Shown: positions 1 through 8,224, counted from the stretch's first letter. The stretch is DNA of 64,000 nucleotides from Bacteroides acidifaciens (GCF_024623065.1 NZ_JANJZR010000012.1:17536-81535); one strand, 5' to 3'. Notes: a model not told the origin generated them from the letters alone. Numbers and translations are program-made.

Positions 1-188
1 TGAATACGCAGTTGGGAAAAATAACAGGTAGTGACGGACTGAAAAATGACATGTATTATTGGTCGTCTACAGAGCGTAATAATACAAGTATATTTGGAGT
101 ACAGTTGACAAGCAGTGGAAGTACCAAAGTTGATGGATTGAAATACGACAGACCTGGAGTAAGCTCCCGATATGTATTTGCTTTCTGA
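1..188 (+). CDS. C-terminal end of a DUF1566-like protein (partial)
   Basis: An open frame enters from the left edge in frame 3 and stops at a TGA at 186-188. It gives about 61 residues that include YYWSSTE and end in RYVFAF. The WSSTE motif followed by a short glycine-rich strand and an arginine-aromatic end is typical of the C-terminus of DUF1566 / Fibrobacter-paralogous-domain proteins, which in Bacteroides are often secreted lipoproteins. The start and the rest of the protein lie outside the window, so only the family of its last domain can be stated. It converges on the PL11 lyase gene with a shared terminator between them. Confidence 0.6.
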   Translation, partial: NTQLGKITGSDGLKNDMYYWSSTERNNTSIFGVQLTSSGSTKVDGLKYDRPGVSSRYVFAF

Positions 189-240
189 TATTTATTGAGG
201 TAAGGAAATGATAGAGTTTTGAATAGGGTTAGTTTTATAA

Positions 241-290
241 AAAGCGTGTATGTTCTTTGCGGAAAGCATACACGCCTTTCTTTTTTATTT
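241..290. terminator. Bidirectional intrinsic terminator
   Basis: A perfect 9-bp stem (GCGTGTATG at 244-252 and CATACACGC at 267-275) has a T-rich tract on the + side (276-290) and an A-rich tract on the other (236-243). It lies between two convergent genes and can serve both. Confidence 0.8.
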
Positions 291-2255
291 GTTCAAGTCA
301 GAACCGATATAGTAACCCGGATGAGTGGGCTGGTTGTAACCTATGTTCTGATGTGTAGCGCTTAAACGATATAAATGGTCGTCCATTAGAGGATGGAAAC
401 GATAGTCGGTTTCAAAATCAGTAGTAAAGATTCTTAGCTCTGTATCATTTTCATCAACGAAGATAACTTCTTCCCGCCAGTCTCCCCAAATATCGCCATA
501 AAAACAGGCATTGTTTTTGGTTCCGCTGGCTGTTTTTACACCCCAATCGCTGCCATTGAACAAACGTCCGTCGGTATAGCTGTGAATAACGAGGTAATCG
601 AGCATTTGCCTGTTTAATGATCCACTCCACCAGATTGCCATATTGTATGATGTATCACCACCTTTGGCTATAGGTGCCCTTTTACCTGTCAGTTCATCTC
701 CTTTGCAGGAATACATGACACCGTCTGGTTCTGACGACCAATATTCACATCCGGGACTGTCCGGGTCAACATCTGCAACCATACAACGTCCTACGTCCTT
801 GCCGTTTCCGGGAATATAATGTAATATCCTGCCCGTTTTGGCATCCCGGAATTCTGTTCCAACATTTCCATACTCCTTGGGTTCTTCATGGCAGACTACT
901 ACTTGATACCCTTCCAGTGTAGGATCAAATTTGCCCAAATGCATGGCATCACCATGCCCTAATTTTGTGCTATATAGCCCTTTACCGTTATGGTCTATGA
1001 CACATGCCCCATATAAGACTTCGTCTTTTCCGTCATCGTCTATATCTCCGACTGCTAAATTATGATTACCTTGCCCTATATAATCTAAATAGTTGTCAGC
1101 TGTATCAAAATGCCATCGCTCTGTTATTTTGTTATCAGTAAAATCTAAAGCTACAATCTGGTAGTTCTTATAATATCCTCTGCACATGAGTAGGCTTGGA
1201 ATTCCTTTCTGAGATCTGAAGTGTCCGACTCCCATCAGAAAACGATCCATCCTGTTTGCCCAATTATCTCCCCAATATGTCACCCATTTATTTTTTTCAC
1301 CACGGGAGATGTAGGCGGTTCGGGCTATTTCTTTTCCGGTTCTGCCTTCAATGATAGATAAGAATTCCGGCCCTGTGATAATTCTGCCATAAGTGGCACT
1401 TTGAGGAGCCCTGTCTACATAGTCGGTTATTCCATCTTGGTTGATATCGCCTATTTTCGTTCCGTCCCCGAAAACGGTACCTTCGGAGGTTCGGACTGCG
1501 ATCTCCGCCTTGCCATCTCCATTCAGATCATATACAATGAAGGGAGTATAATGAGCACCTTGACGGATATTAGGGCCTAAATCGATACGCCATAAAAATG
1601 TTCCGGTTGTCAGCTTATATGCTTCTAACAGGTTACTTCCGGGAGTAATTCCAATTCCCGTGCTACCATTGTCAAGAGGTGACACTTCACGTTTCAGAAC
1701 CAATTCATAATCTCCGTCGCCGTCTAAATCGCCAATGGCTGCATCCGAAGCTTTATATACTAAATTGGGATACGGCAGATTATTGTTATTTAATGGGACT
1801 GTCCGGTAAAAATTCTGTGCCATTTCCGGAGTCAGGCTACATGTACATAATGTGTTGTTTGTATTTGCCAGCCGGACTTCGTATTCGAGAACTTTGTCGG
1901 TGTTTGCCGTCAGATCTTTGTAATTGGAACTATTTATAATGGGAGTTCTGTTTAGTTTCCTGAATTCGTTATTTCCTTCTTTGCGGTAGATGTCGAAACC
2001 AATATCATCCGGGTCGGAAGAGAGCCATCTCCAACTGACTAGTACTCCTTTCCTTTCTAGTTTTTCCGTTTCTTTATTGGAAAATATAGTGTTATAGCTT
2101 GCTGTCATGGCACGTTCTTTTAAGAATTCCACAACCTGTGTGTGAGTATCATCATTTTCCTCAGGTGTGGGAGAGGGTGTCAGATTTCGGGTTGAGTCGT
2201 CATTACAGGCTATTGCAACACCAAGAAATACAAAGGCATAAAATAAGTTTTTCAT
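285..2255 (-). CDS. Rhamnogalacturonan lyase, family PL11
   Basis: Predicted secreted lyase that cuts the rhamnogalacturonan-I backbone by beta-elimination. The 656 residues begin with a lipoprotein signal ending at Cys17, followed by N-D-D, the acidic pattern of Bacteroides lipoproteins shown on the cell surface. Residues about 67-130 look like the N-terminal beta-sandwich of PL11 enzymes. The catalytic propeller follows, with repeated Asp-rich calcium-type loops (GDLDGDGDYE near 175, YDLNGDGKAE near 242, GDINQDGITD near 269, GDIDDDGKDE near 400) and the family motifs GQGNHNL and LGHGDAMHLG. The length fits PL11. It is the first of several pectin-active genes here. No clear -7 element was found upstream; the best is TTCCTTTG on the minus strand at 2307-2314. 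Confidence 0.93.
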   Translation of the reverse strand: MKNLFYAFVFLGVAIACNDDSTRNLTPSPTPEENDDTHTQVVEFLKERAMTASYNTIFSNKETEKLERKGVLVSWRWLSSDPDDIGFDIYRKEGNNEFRKLNRTPIINSSNYKDLTANTDKVLEYEVRLANTNNTLCTCSLTPEMAQNFYRTVPLNNNNLPYPNLVYKASDAAIGDLDGDGDYELVLKREVSPLDNGSTGIGITPGSNLLEAYKLTTGTFLWRIDLGPNIRQGAHYTPFIVYDLNGDGKAEIAVRTSEGTVFGDGTKIGDINQDGITDYVDRAPQSATYGRIITGPEFLSIIEGRTGKEIARTAYISRGEKNKWVTYWGDNWANRMDRFLMGVGHFRSQKGIPSLLMCRGYYKNYQIVALDFTDNKITERWHFDTADNYLDYIGQGNHNLAVGDIDDDGKDEVLYGACVIDHNGKGLYSTKLGHGDAMHLGKFDPTLEGYQVVVCHEEPKEYGNVGTEFRDAKTGRILHYIPGNGKDVGRCMVADVDPDSPGCEYWSSEPDGVMYSCKGDELTGKRAPIAKGGDTSYNMAIWWSGSLNRQMLDYLVIHSYTDGRLFNGSDWGVKTASGTKNNACFYGDIWGDWREEVIFVDENDTELRIFTTDFETDYRFHPLMDDHLYRLSATHQNIGYNQPTHPGYYIGSDLNK

Positions 2256-2499
2256 AATTACATTGTTATAAAAATTAGATATTTGCGAGTTTTTTTAGTT
2301 TCTGTACAAAGGAAGAGGATTGGCTTGGAATTCACCTGTAAATATGTGTACAAAGAATGTATTTTTATACTTACCATGGAATATATTGCCTATTGTAAAT
2401 TAAGTGATTGATACAAGAATTTGTCAAATAATTGAGGACGAAAAGATAATTGTCTATCCTTTGCGTACAATCTTACATCTTTTATAGGAGAAAATGCTA

Positions 2500-2507
2500 T
2501 AACTTTG
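2500..2507 (+). promoter_or_regulatory. -7-like element before the pectate lyase remnant
   Basis: TAACTTTG fits TAnnTTTG and lies 24 bp before the ATG at 2532. No good -33 element is at the right distance. Confidence 0.4.
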
Positions 2508-2531
2508 CAATCACATAATACATAATATATC

Positions 2532-3112
2532 ATGAAACGCATCACTCTTTTTCTTCTTTTTATAGGATACTACCTTTGTCTTCCGGCAACAAACTATTTT
2601 GTAGAGTGATAATCCGAAAGCGCCTGCTGTGATTCCCATGCATGTGGTTCAATACTGCCTGGCATATATGAACAAGAATAAAGGTTTCTATGCAAACCAT
2701 CACTTGGGTGGAATAGCCTGGTATAATAATACCGGTTATCAGAATCCTTCTAATTTCTGTATGCTGAACAGGAAGACTGCGTCGGAAGCGGTTGACGTGC
2801 CGGGATATGGACATATCATAAAGAACAACTTGTCTCATAAGCCGAGGTCATCGGAGAAACATATCATAGATGTAAATCAGGTGGAATGTGAGATTGCCAA
2901 TAACTCTTTTCTTCCGATAGAAATGACCGTGACAGATGATGATTTTATCAGTTTGGATGCCGGTCAACTTACTTTGTCGCGTAAAGTGGATGGAAGTCTT
3001 CCGGAGATAGATTTTCTGCGGTTAAAGTCGGATAGTAAATTGAGTAATGCCGGACTCGGCTGTTTCATAGGGAAAGGAAATGAAGATACATTCCCTGCCC
3101 TTTCTCCTATAA
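2532..3112 (+). pseudogene. Remnant of a PL9-type pectate lyase
   Basis: The ATG at 2532 opens a signal-peptide-like segment (MKRITLFLLFIGYYLC) that hits stops within about 25 codons. From 2605, in another frame and after a TAG at 2602, the reading continues with NPKAPAV, then MNKNKGFYANHHLGG, WYNNTGYQNPSNFCMLNR, DVPGYGH and ISLDAGQLTLSRKVDGSLP. That resembles the last turns of the beta-helix of PL9-like Bacteroides pectate lyases. The central part, including the catalytic region, is missing, and the end after NAG (about 3050) is also altered. I read this as a large internal deletion plus a damaged 3' end rather than a functional 195-residue protein starting at the GTG at 2629. It sits beside the PL11 gene, so a pectin lyase has been lost from the cluster. 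Confidence 0.75.
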
Positions 3113-3113
3113 G

Positions 3114-3803
3114 AAAAAACAAAATCATTTCTCATGTTCTCATAAAGAATGGTATTCGATTGATAATTAAGTGTATAGACTATGAGAATAAAAATATTTA
3201 CATGCATTTCTCATAGTTTATAGCTCTAAAATGCCTTTAAAGAAGGTATTTCTCATGCTTCGTTTCGCATTTCTCATGCTGCATATTATGCTTGTCTTTG
3301 TTTCAAGAGACTAATATGTAGAAGGCAATATAGCCGTAGTTTGTATGTTAGGTCGGTAGATAAGATATCTCTTACAACTGATATTATTGTGTTTTCCTGC
3401 CTTCATCCGTATTATTCCACTCTAGTGAACAGATCGGTGTACTCGAGTAGATAGACCTGTGCACTCTAGTGCACGAGTCTGTTCATTGGAGTGCAACGAT
3501 AGAGATGTCTTATTGAAAATCTATTGATTACAGTAGTATAATCTTTGACTGTCAGCTAGTTATAATGAAGGTGAACGGTAGCTTTACTACAGTTCATTAA
3601 GCATTGATGCTCAGACTATGAGAATACTATTTTTGATGCATGAGAAATGCCGGTAATAGGATGAGAAATGCATTATTTTAAGCGCATTTTCTTGATAAAA
3701 CCATGAGAAATACATGTAAATAATTTTATTCTCATAATGTATGAGGTTAGTAGTCAGATGAATATGCTTTCCTATGAGAATATGAGAAATGATTTTGTTT
3801 TTT
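3114..3803. repeat. 690-bp symmetric element with 166-bp inverted arms around a palindrome array
   Basis: The left arm (3114-3279) and the reverse complement of the right arm (3638-3803) align without a gap, and 120 of 166 positions match by hand count. The outer 31 bp (3114-3144 and 3773-3803) differ at one position. The arms carry the motif ATGAGAAATG, or its complement, four times at mirrored positions. The centre holds an array of four palindromes (3416-3495). There is no open reading frame of note and no visible target-site duplication. The left end abuts the pectate lyase remnant. It could be a non-autonomous mobile element or a structured regulatory repeat. Confidence 0.8.
3416..3495. 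repeat. Array of four palindromes, period 22 bp
   Basis: Palindrome centres fall at 3422.5, 3444.5, 3466.5 and 3488.5, exactly 22 bp apart. The 14-bp units are TCCACTCTAGTGAA, TGTACTCGAGTAGA, TGCACTCTAGTGCA and TTCATTGGAGTGCA, separated by 8-bp spacers of unrelated sequence. Confidence 0.8.
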
Positions 3804-3964
3804 TATTCTAGAATGGAGTTGAAAAATAAAAGTAATCTGCATGATTAAATAATAGAAGAAAGTAATATCTATAATGAAAAAATATACTTATACTTGTGGT
3901 GTGTCTTGAAAAAGAAGATGCATTTTATTGAATTACTAGAGATAGTGTTTCATTATTATCTGTT

Positions 3965-4107
3965 GTGAAGAATCTGGTAAATTTTAGCAATCGCAGATAA
4001 TAAGTGACCTGTCTCCACGTCTATGTTGTATATAATTTTGTTATATATCTCAATGGGCGTGGAGCTATTACTTATTATTGGATTGCAGGCTTACCAGAGC
4101 CTTTCAC
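3965..4107. repeat. 143-bp imperfect inverted repeat
   Basis: The outer 8 bp pair perfectly (TCTGGTAA at 3973-3980 with TTACCAGA at 4091-4098). Further pairing includes GCAATC/GATTGC, ATAATAAGT/ACTTATTAT and CTCCACG/CGTGGAG, closing on an AT-rich loop near 4027-4048. It would fold into one long hairpin. Neither flank has a clear T-tract, so it is not an ordinary terminator. Its role is unknown. Confidence 0.65.
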
Positions 4108-4175
4108 AAAATAATATCGTAATAGTTTCCGCGCCTTTTTTGATATTGCGGGAAACCAATACAATACTAAAATAA

Positions 4176-4253
4176 ATGAATACCCTGATAAGCGACAAGT
4201 CGAAAGGAAATATCACTTTATTCAGTTTCATCATAGATAATAACCAGGTATGA
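4176..4253 (+). other. 25-codon open frame, possible gene fragment
   Basis: An ATG at 4176 opens a short frame (MNTLISDKSKGNITLFSFII and five more residues) that stops at a TGA at 4251-4253. The composition looks protein-like, but no family is recognised. It ends 56 bp before the -7 element of the nucleotidyltransferase gene. It may be the start of a lost gene or chance. Confidence 0.25.
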
Positions 4254-4287
4254 GTTATTTGCTAAAGCGATTTCTTCGTAAGTCATA

Positions 4288-4317
4288 TTGGCCGAATTGA
4301 TATTTATCGTATATTTG
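4288..4317 (+). promoter_or_regulatory. Promoter of the nucleotidyltransferase/HEPN pair
   Basis: TTG at 4288-4290 and TATATTTG at 4310-4317 are 19 bp apart, matching the Bacteroides -33/-7 pattern. The ATG at 4342 follows 24 bp later. Confidence 0.7.
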
Positions 4318-4341
4318 TAGAAGAGTAAAGAAGAAACGAAT

Positions 4342-4665
4342 ATGAAAAGTCATGCAAATAAAGTATTAGAATCTATTAAGCAGGCATTAACGGAGCATTT
4401 GCCAAAAGGAGGAAAGGCTTTGTTGTTTGGTTCTCAAGCTCGTGGGGATGCACGGATTGATTCTGATTGGGATATTTTGATTATTCTTGATAAAGAAAAA
4501 CTGGAGCCTGAAGATTATGATAAAGTAAGCTTCCCTTTAACTATGTTGGGATGGGATTTGGGAGCGCGGATTAATCCGATTATGTATACCATGAAAGAAT
4601 GGACTGCAAGTTGTATTACACCATTTTATAAAAATGTCGAACAAGAGGGAATTAAATTAGTATGA
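4342..4665 (+). CDS. MNT-type nucleotidyltransferase (antitoxin-like)
   Basis: A 107-residue minimal nucleotidyltransferase. GSQARGD at 30-36 and SDWD at 41-44 form the nucleotide-binding and metal-binding motif of the family, with Asp42 and Asp44 as the first acidic pair. Where a third acidic residue is often found, in the strand near 78, the sequence reads INPI, so catalysis is not certain. Such proteins pair with HEPN proteins; in the studied MntA/HepT systems the transferase adds AMP to the HEPN toxin and silences it. The next gene starts in the overlap ATGA at 4662, so the two are co-translated. The role as antitoxin is inferred from family and pairing. Confidence 0.85.
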   Translation: MKSHANKVLESIKQALTEHLPKGGKALLFGSQARGDARIDSDWDILIILDKEKLEPEDYDKVSFPLTMLGWDLGARINPIMYTMKEWTASCITPFYKNVEQEGIKLV

Positions 4666-5063
4666 AATTGACAGATGAAGAACGTAATTCTTTAGTGGTA
4701 TTACAATTGGAGAAAGCTAAAGTATTTCTAAAACAGGCAGATGAAATGTTTGATATGAAGTATTGGGATATTGCTTCCAATAGATATTACTATGCCTGTT
4801 TTCATGCGGTTCAAGCTTTGTTAATACAAAATGGTTTATCATGTAAAACCCATGATGGGCTGATAGCTTGCTTTGGCTTGAATTTTATAAAAACAGGTAA
4901 AATAAGTGCACGCTTAGGAAGCTTTTTGGCGCGTATGGAACAATTACGACAGAAAGGAGATTATAATTGTATTTATTCAATATCAGAGGATGAAATCAGT
5001 ACGATAAAAGCCCCGGCAAGAGAACTTATTGAGACTATTGAAGTTCTGCTTGCCGAATCATAA
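4662..5063 (+). CDS. HEPN domain protein (toxin-like)
   Basis: A 133-residue all-helical HEPN protein. The motif SNRYYYACFHAV at 39-50 contains Arg41 and His48, the R-x6-H arrangement found in HEPN ribonucleases, so the active site appears intact. It begins 4 bp before the end of the nucleotidyltransferase gene. In type VII toxin-antitoxin systems the HEPN protein is the RNase that is neutralised by modification. Many Bacteroides carry such pairs in accessory DNA, and this one follows two repeat elements and a broken gene. It is convergent with the phosphatase gene, with 23 bp between the two ends. Confidence 0.85.
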   Translation: MKLTDEERNSLVVLQLEKAKVFLKQADEMFDMKYWDIASNRYYYACFHAVQALLIQNGLSCKTHDGLIACFGLNFIKTGKISARLGSFLARMEQLRQKGDYNCIYSISEDEISTIKAPARELIETIEVLLAES

Positions 5064-5086
5064 CTATTCTTGTAAAGCTATTTGTA

Positions 5087-5737
5087 TTAAAGAATCAATC
5101 CTTTTATCTCTTCGGCTATATCCACTATATATGCCGGACTAAACTCTTCCAATTCTGCCTGTGGACGGAAGCCCCATGTTACCCCACAAGCTATCACGCC
5201 TGCATTGACTGCCGTTTGCATATCGACTCCCGAATCACCGACATAGAGTACATCCTCTTTTTCTACATTGGCCAATTTCAGAATGTCAAAAACTACTGTC
5301 GGGTCAGGCTTTACGTTCACCCCTTCCCGTTGACCGAAAACGGCAGTGAAACGGATTTCGGGGAAATAATGGGCAACCAGTTTCTCGGTAGCCGCTTGAT
5401 ACTTGTTGGAAGCTACGGCAAGTTGGATACCTGCGGATTGTAAATAGGATAAAAGTTCTGAGATACCCGGATAAGGGCGGCTGTTATCTGCATTGTGGAT
5501 GTCGTAGTAAGGAACGAACTCTTTTCTAACTCGGAGTACATTCTCTTCTGTCTTTTCTCCTTCGGGCAATGCACGTTCAAAGAGTTTGTTGATACCATTT
5601 CCTACCATGAAGTGATACTTTTCCACATCATGTGTGGGGTATCCTAATTTATTTAAAGCATAATTAGTGCTATGGGCAAGGTCTGCAATAGTATTTAGTA
5701 ATGTACCGTCCAAATCGAATATTGCTAGTTTTTTCAT
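5087..5737 (-). CDS. gph: HAD-family phosphatase, probable phosphoglycolate phosphatase
   Basis: A 216-residue cytoplasmic HAD hydrolase. The N-terminal FDLDGTLLNT holds the nucleophile Asp8 and the acid/base Asp10. A helical cap follows (VGNGINKLFERAL is typical of Gph). Then come the SNK motif of the second loop near 110, Lys in VKPDP, and the GDSGVDMQTA motif of the last metal site. The sequence fits phosphoglycolate phosphatase best, although HAD enzymes of this subclass are promiscuous. It is transcribed alone; a -7-like TACCTTTG lies on the minus strand at 5785-5792. Confidence 0.85.
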   Translation of the reverse strand: MKKLAIFDLDGTLLNTIADLAHSTNYALNKLGYPTHDVEKYHFMVGNGINKLFERALPEGEKTEENVLRVRKEFVPYYDIHNADNSRPYPGISELLSYLQSAGIQLAVASNKYQAATEKLVAHYFPEIRFTAVFGQREGVNVKPDPTVVFDILKLANVEKEDVLYVGDSGVDMQTAVNAGVIACGVTWGFRPQAELEEFSPAYIVDIAEEIKGLIL

Positions 5738-5868
5738 TAAGGCTTATGTTTATAGTTAATTCTATATTTAAATTTCTTATTCTGCAAAGGTATACTAAAA
5801 AAATGAGATTGGGAAAAATGAGGCAATAGTTTAGAGAATATCGAATGAACAACAGAGCCGGAAATATA

Positions 5869-5899
5869 TTTGTTATTCTACAAGATTGGCTTAACTTTG
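5869..5899 (+). promoter_or_regulatory. Promoter of the deleted gene at 5930
   Basis: TTTG at 5869-5872 and TAACTTTG at 5892-5899 are 19 bp apart, an excellent Bacteroides promoter. It is intact although the gene behind it is broken. Confidence 0.7.
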
Positions 5900-5929
5900 T
5901 AATGTTTTACAAGCTAAAATAGTCTGATT

Positions 5930-6264
5930 ATGGGAATGGAAGATGTGTTAAGGATAGACAAGATTCTGGATTTCTGTGATGTGCCTCTACACGTAGACTT
6001 GAATCTTTTTTAGCAGGTAAAGCCGATTTGCGTTTACTCTATCTACAGCCTGAAAATGAACATGAATATTACGATGTTGTGTTTCAATCGGGTGAATACC
6101 AGAAAACGTTATTAAAGGAAAGTGCATTGTTGGAAGATAAATTGCCGGCTGAAGGATATGTTTTATCTGGAGAGAAGCGCGAGAATGTGGTTATTAATTT
6201 GCCAATGAAAGACCGTAGTCTGCTTGCAGAGCTTGTTCGCAAATTTGGTTGGGCTTGCATGTAA
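5930..6264 (+). pseudogene. Internally deleted and frameshifted gene, function unknown
   Basis: The frame from ATG 5930 (or 5936) reads MEDVLRIDKILDFCDVPL and stops at a TAG at 6011-6013. Overlapping this in the +1 frame the protein resumes as RRLESFLAGKADLRLLYLQ and continues to DRSLLAELVRKFGWACM at 6264. Both parts look like one conserved Bacteroides protein of unknown function from which a middle segment was removed, joining the ends out of frame near 5985-5998. The only open stretch left starts at a TTG and lacks the N-terminus. The promoter and terminator remain. I do not know the domain's role. Confidence 0.65.
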
Positions 6265-6277
6265 GTTGAAAGAAAAT

Positions 6278-6330
6278 AAAAAAGATTGTCCCGCTACTGC
6301 TTGAAAGTAGCGGGACAATCTTTTTTATCC
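6278..6330. terminator. Bidirectional intrinsic terminator
   Basis: A perfect 21-bp stem (6278-6298 with 6306-6326) encloses a 7-nt loop. The stem begins with six A and ends with six T, so it works on both strands. It separates the deleted gene from the convergent GH43 gene. Confidence 0.9.
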
Positions 6331-6345
6331 TTATATGTATTTTGG

Positions 6346-8022
6346 CTATTTCTTCGTAATACGGAACCAATCCACGTCTGCCCAACCGCCATCATTCGTT
6401 TTTATAGCAGGGCGCGTGCAGAACATGCCGATTTTAGCGCCAATCCATTGTCCTTCTCTTGCCTGGAAAGGATTGCCTAGTGGATGATACTTCTTTCCAT
6501 CGAGGCTGTAGCTGAAGTTGCACATCACAATGAGGTCATGTCCGCCTTCGCTACCTTTGATTTTCTTGCCATCACAACTGAAACGAACTTTCAGGTAAAC
6601 CGTATTTTGAGAAAGAGCAACAGAAGCATTTGCCTGTTCCGGTTTTCCTTTATCCGCTCTTTTACATTCAACTTGAGATAGTACTAATCCTTTATCTGTA
6701 TTCTCCAAAATGATTCCGGCATAATCCCTGCCCATAACAACCAGTCCGGTGCGTTCACCTTTATACTTTTCAATGGGTTGGAACGTAAGTTTCATTGTTG
6801 CGGTGAAATTGTCGGAAGGAGTTTTCTGCAAGAGCAGGTTGGCAACATCCCACAGGTTCTTGTAATCTTCTACGACCGGATAAGAATACAGTCTGACATA
6901 ACTCTTGTCTCCTGCATAATACGCCCATTTTTCATTGATGTTGGCGTGCCATTGCCACTGTGGGGACAGCGTGTAGCCGTCAAATTCGTCACTTTCCTGC
7001 GGAGTGCAGATAGGATATGTCTGACCTACATTCGGCTTTTTGTAAGTCAATACAGGTTCGCCGCAGCCATCACCGTCTTTGTCAATACCGATAACAGGCC
7101 AGTCGTTTACCCATTTCATCGGTTGCAAGTGCATGATACGTCCGTAAGCGCCTACATCTTGAAAGTGAAGAAACCAGTCTTCGCCCGTAGGAGTGTCTAC
7201 CCATGCTCCCTGATGGGGACCGTTGACGGGAGAGTTGCCTTGTGCGAGTACAGTTTTCCATTCGTAAGGGCCGTAAATGTTCTTGGAACGCAGTACGACC
7301 TGCCAGCCTGTCGGTACGCCACCTGCCGGATGGAAAATATAGTAATAGTCATTTCTCTTGTACATTTTGGGGCCTTCGCAAGTTTGATGTGCTTCATGAC
7401 CGTCGAAGATAATACGAGAAGGAGTAATCGCTGCATTTGCCTCTGCATTCAGTTCGCAGATAGCGATTACACTTTTCAGTCCGGCACGGCTTCCTGCGTA
7501 TGCATGTACCATATATACTTTTCCGTCTTCATCCCAAAACGGGCAGGTGTCGATGATTCCTTTGCCGGGTTTAACCAAAACGGGGGCACTCCACGGGCCT
7601 TTCGGGTCTTTGGCTTTCGCCATGAAAGCTCCCTGGTCGGGGTCGCCCCAAAAGATATAGAATTCACCGTCGTGATGGCGGATGGCGGGAGCCCATACAC
7701 GGTTACCGTGTTCCGGACGTTCCGGAGTTTCGATAGGAGTGAGGGCGTCGGGCACTGCCGCACCGACAATCGTCCAGTTCACTAAATCTTTGGAATGTAG
7801 TATCTGTAATCCCGGCAAGCAGTTAAAACTGGATGAAGTCATATAAAAATCATCACCCACGCGGCAAGCGTCGGGGTCGGAGTAGTCGGCATAGAGAACC
7901 GGATTTTTGTATTTGCCGTTTCCGAGGTCGGAAACCCATACTTCGGATACATAGTTTTTCTGTGCCAATGCCGGGAAGGCAGTCAGCAGACAGAGAACTA
8001 AAGTCTGTGTCAATCGTTTCAT
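6346..8022 (-). CDS. Glycoside hydrolase family 43 (arabinofuranosidase/xylosidase type)
   Basis: A 558-residue exported enzyme (signal peptide ending in ALAQ, residues 1-21). Residues about 38-340 are a five-bladed GH43 propeller. Asp49 in YSDPD is the probable base, Asp158 in GIIDTC the pKa modulator and Glu216 in TCEGP the acid. Residues about 345-558 are a beta-sandwich like the C-terminal domain of GH43 beta-xylosidases. Given its neighbours (PL11, GH28) it probably removes arabinose or galactose side chains from pectin, but the substrate cannot be read from sequence alone. A -7-like TACCTTTG lies just upstream on the minus strand. Confidence 0.9.
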   Translation of the reverse strand: MKRLTQTLVLCLLTAFPALAQKNYVSEVWVSDLGNGKYKNPVLYADYSDPDACRVGDDFYMTSSSFNCLPGLQILHSKDLVNWTIVGAAVPDALTPIETPERPEHGNRVWAPAIRHHDGEFYIFWGDPDQGAFMAKAKDPKGPWSAPVLVKPGKGIIDTCPFWDEDGKVYMVHAYAGSRAGLKSVIAICELNAEANAAITPSRIIFDGHEAHQTCEGPKMYKRNDYYYIFHPAGGVPTGWQVVLRSKNIYGPYEWKTVLAQGNSPVNGPHQGAWVDTPTGEDWFLHFQDVGAYGRIMHLQPMKWVNDWPVIGIDKDGDGCGEPVLTYKKPNVGQTYPICTPQESDEFDGYTLSPQWQWHANINEKWAYYAGDKSYVRLYSYPVVEDYKNLWDVANLLLQKTPSDNFTATMKLTFQPIEKYKGERTGLVVMGRDYAGIILENTDKGLVLSQVECKRADKGKPEQANASVALSQNTVYLKVRFSCDGKKIKGSEGGHDLIVMCNFSYSLDGKKYHPLGNPFQAREGQWIGAKIGMFCTRPAIKTNDGGWADVDWFRITKK

Positions 8023-8078
8023 GATGTAGGTCGATTAATAGTTTTATATAAATGATTCGTTGGCTTGTCTTACGATGG

Positions 8079-8086
8079 CAAAGGTA
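8079..8086 (-). promoter_or_regulatory. -7-like element of the GH43 gene
   Basis: TACCTTTG on the minus strand fits TAnnTTTG. A TTG (minus, 8104-8106) lies 17 bp upstream, slightly short, and inside the terminator stem of the preceding gene. Confidence 0.5.
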
Positions 8087-8128
8087 GAAAAAAAGACTCT
8101 GCACAAGGAGTAATAATTGTGCAGAGTC
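8087..8128 (-). terminator. Terminator of the DUF4861 gene
   Basis: A perfect 12-bp stem (8095-8106 with 8117-8128) is followed on the minus strand by seven T (8088-8094). Confidence 0.85.
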
Positions 8129-8224
8129 GTATAAAAATTGGTAGAAACCTCGTAATTTTTGTTTAGTTGTATTTGTATTCTACCTTATTTAGTGGGATGT
8201 GGTTCTTTTAGTATGTGGTTCTCA

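Noticed and set aside
2629..3216. Intact 195-residue gene from the GTG at 2629
   Set aside because: The protein starts in the middle of a beta-helix turn, has no signal peptide, and its C-terminus runs into the inverted-repeat arm. It is better explained as a pseudogene.
3114..3803. Classical insertion sequence
   Set aside because: No transposase frame lies between the arms, and no flanking direct repeat was found.
6778..7785. 335-codon open frame on the plus strand
   Set aside because: It lies entirely antisense to the GH43 gene, whose domain motifs are clear; its own translation has no recognisable features.
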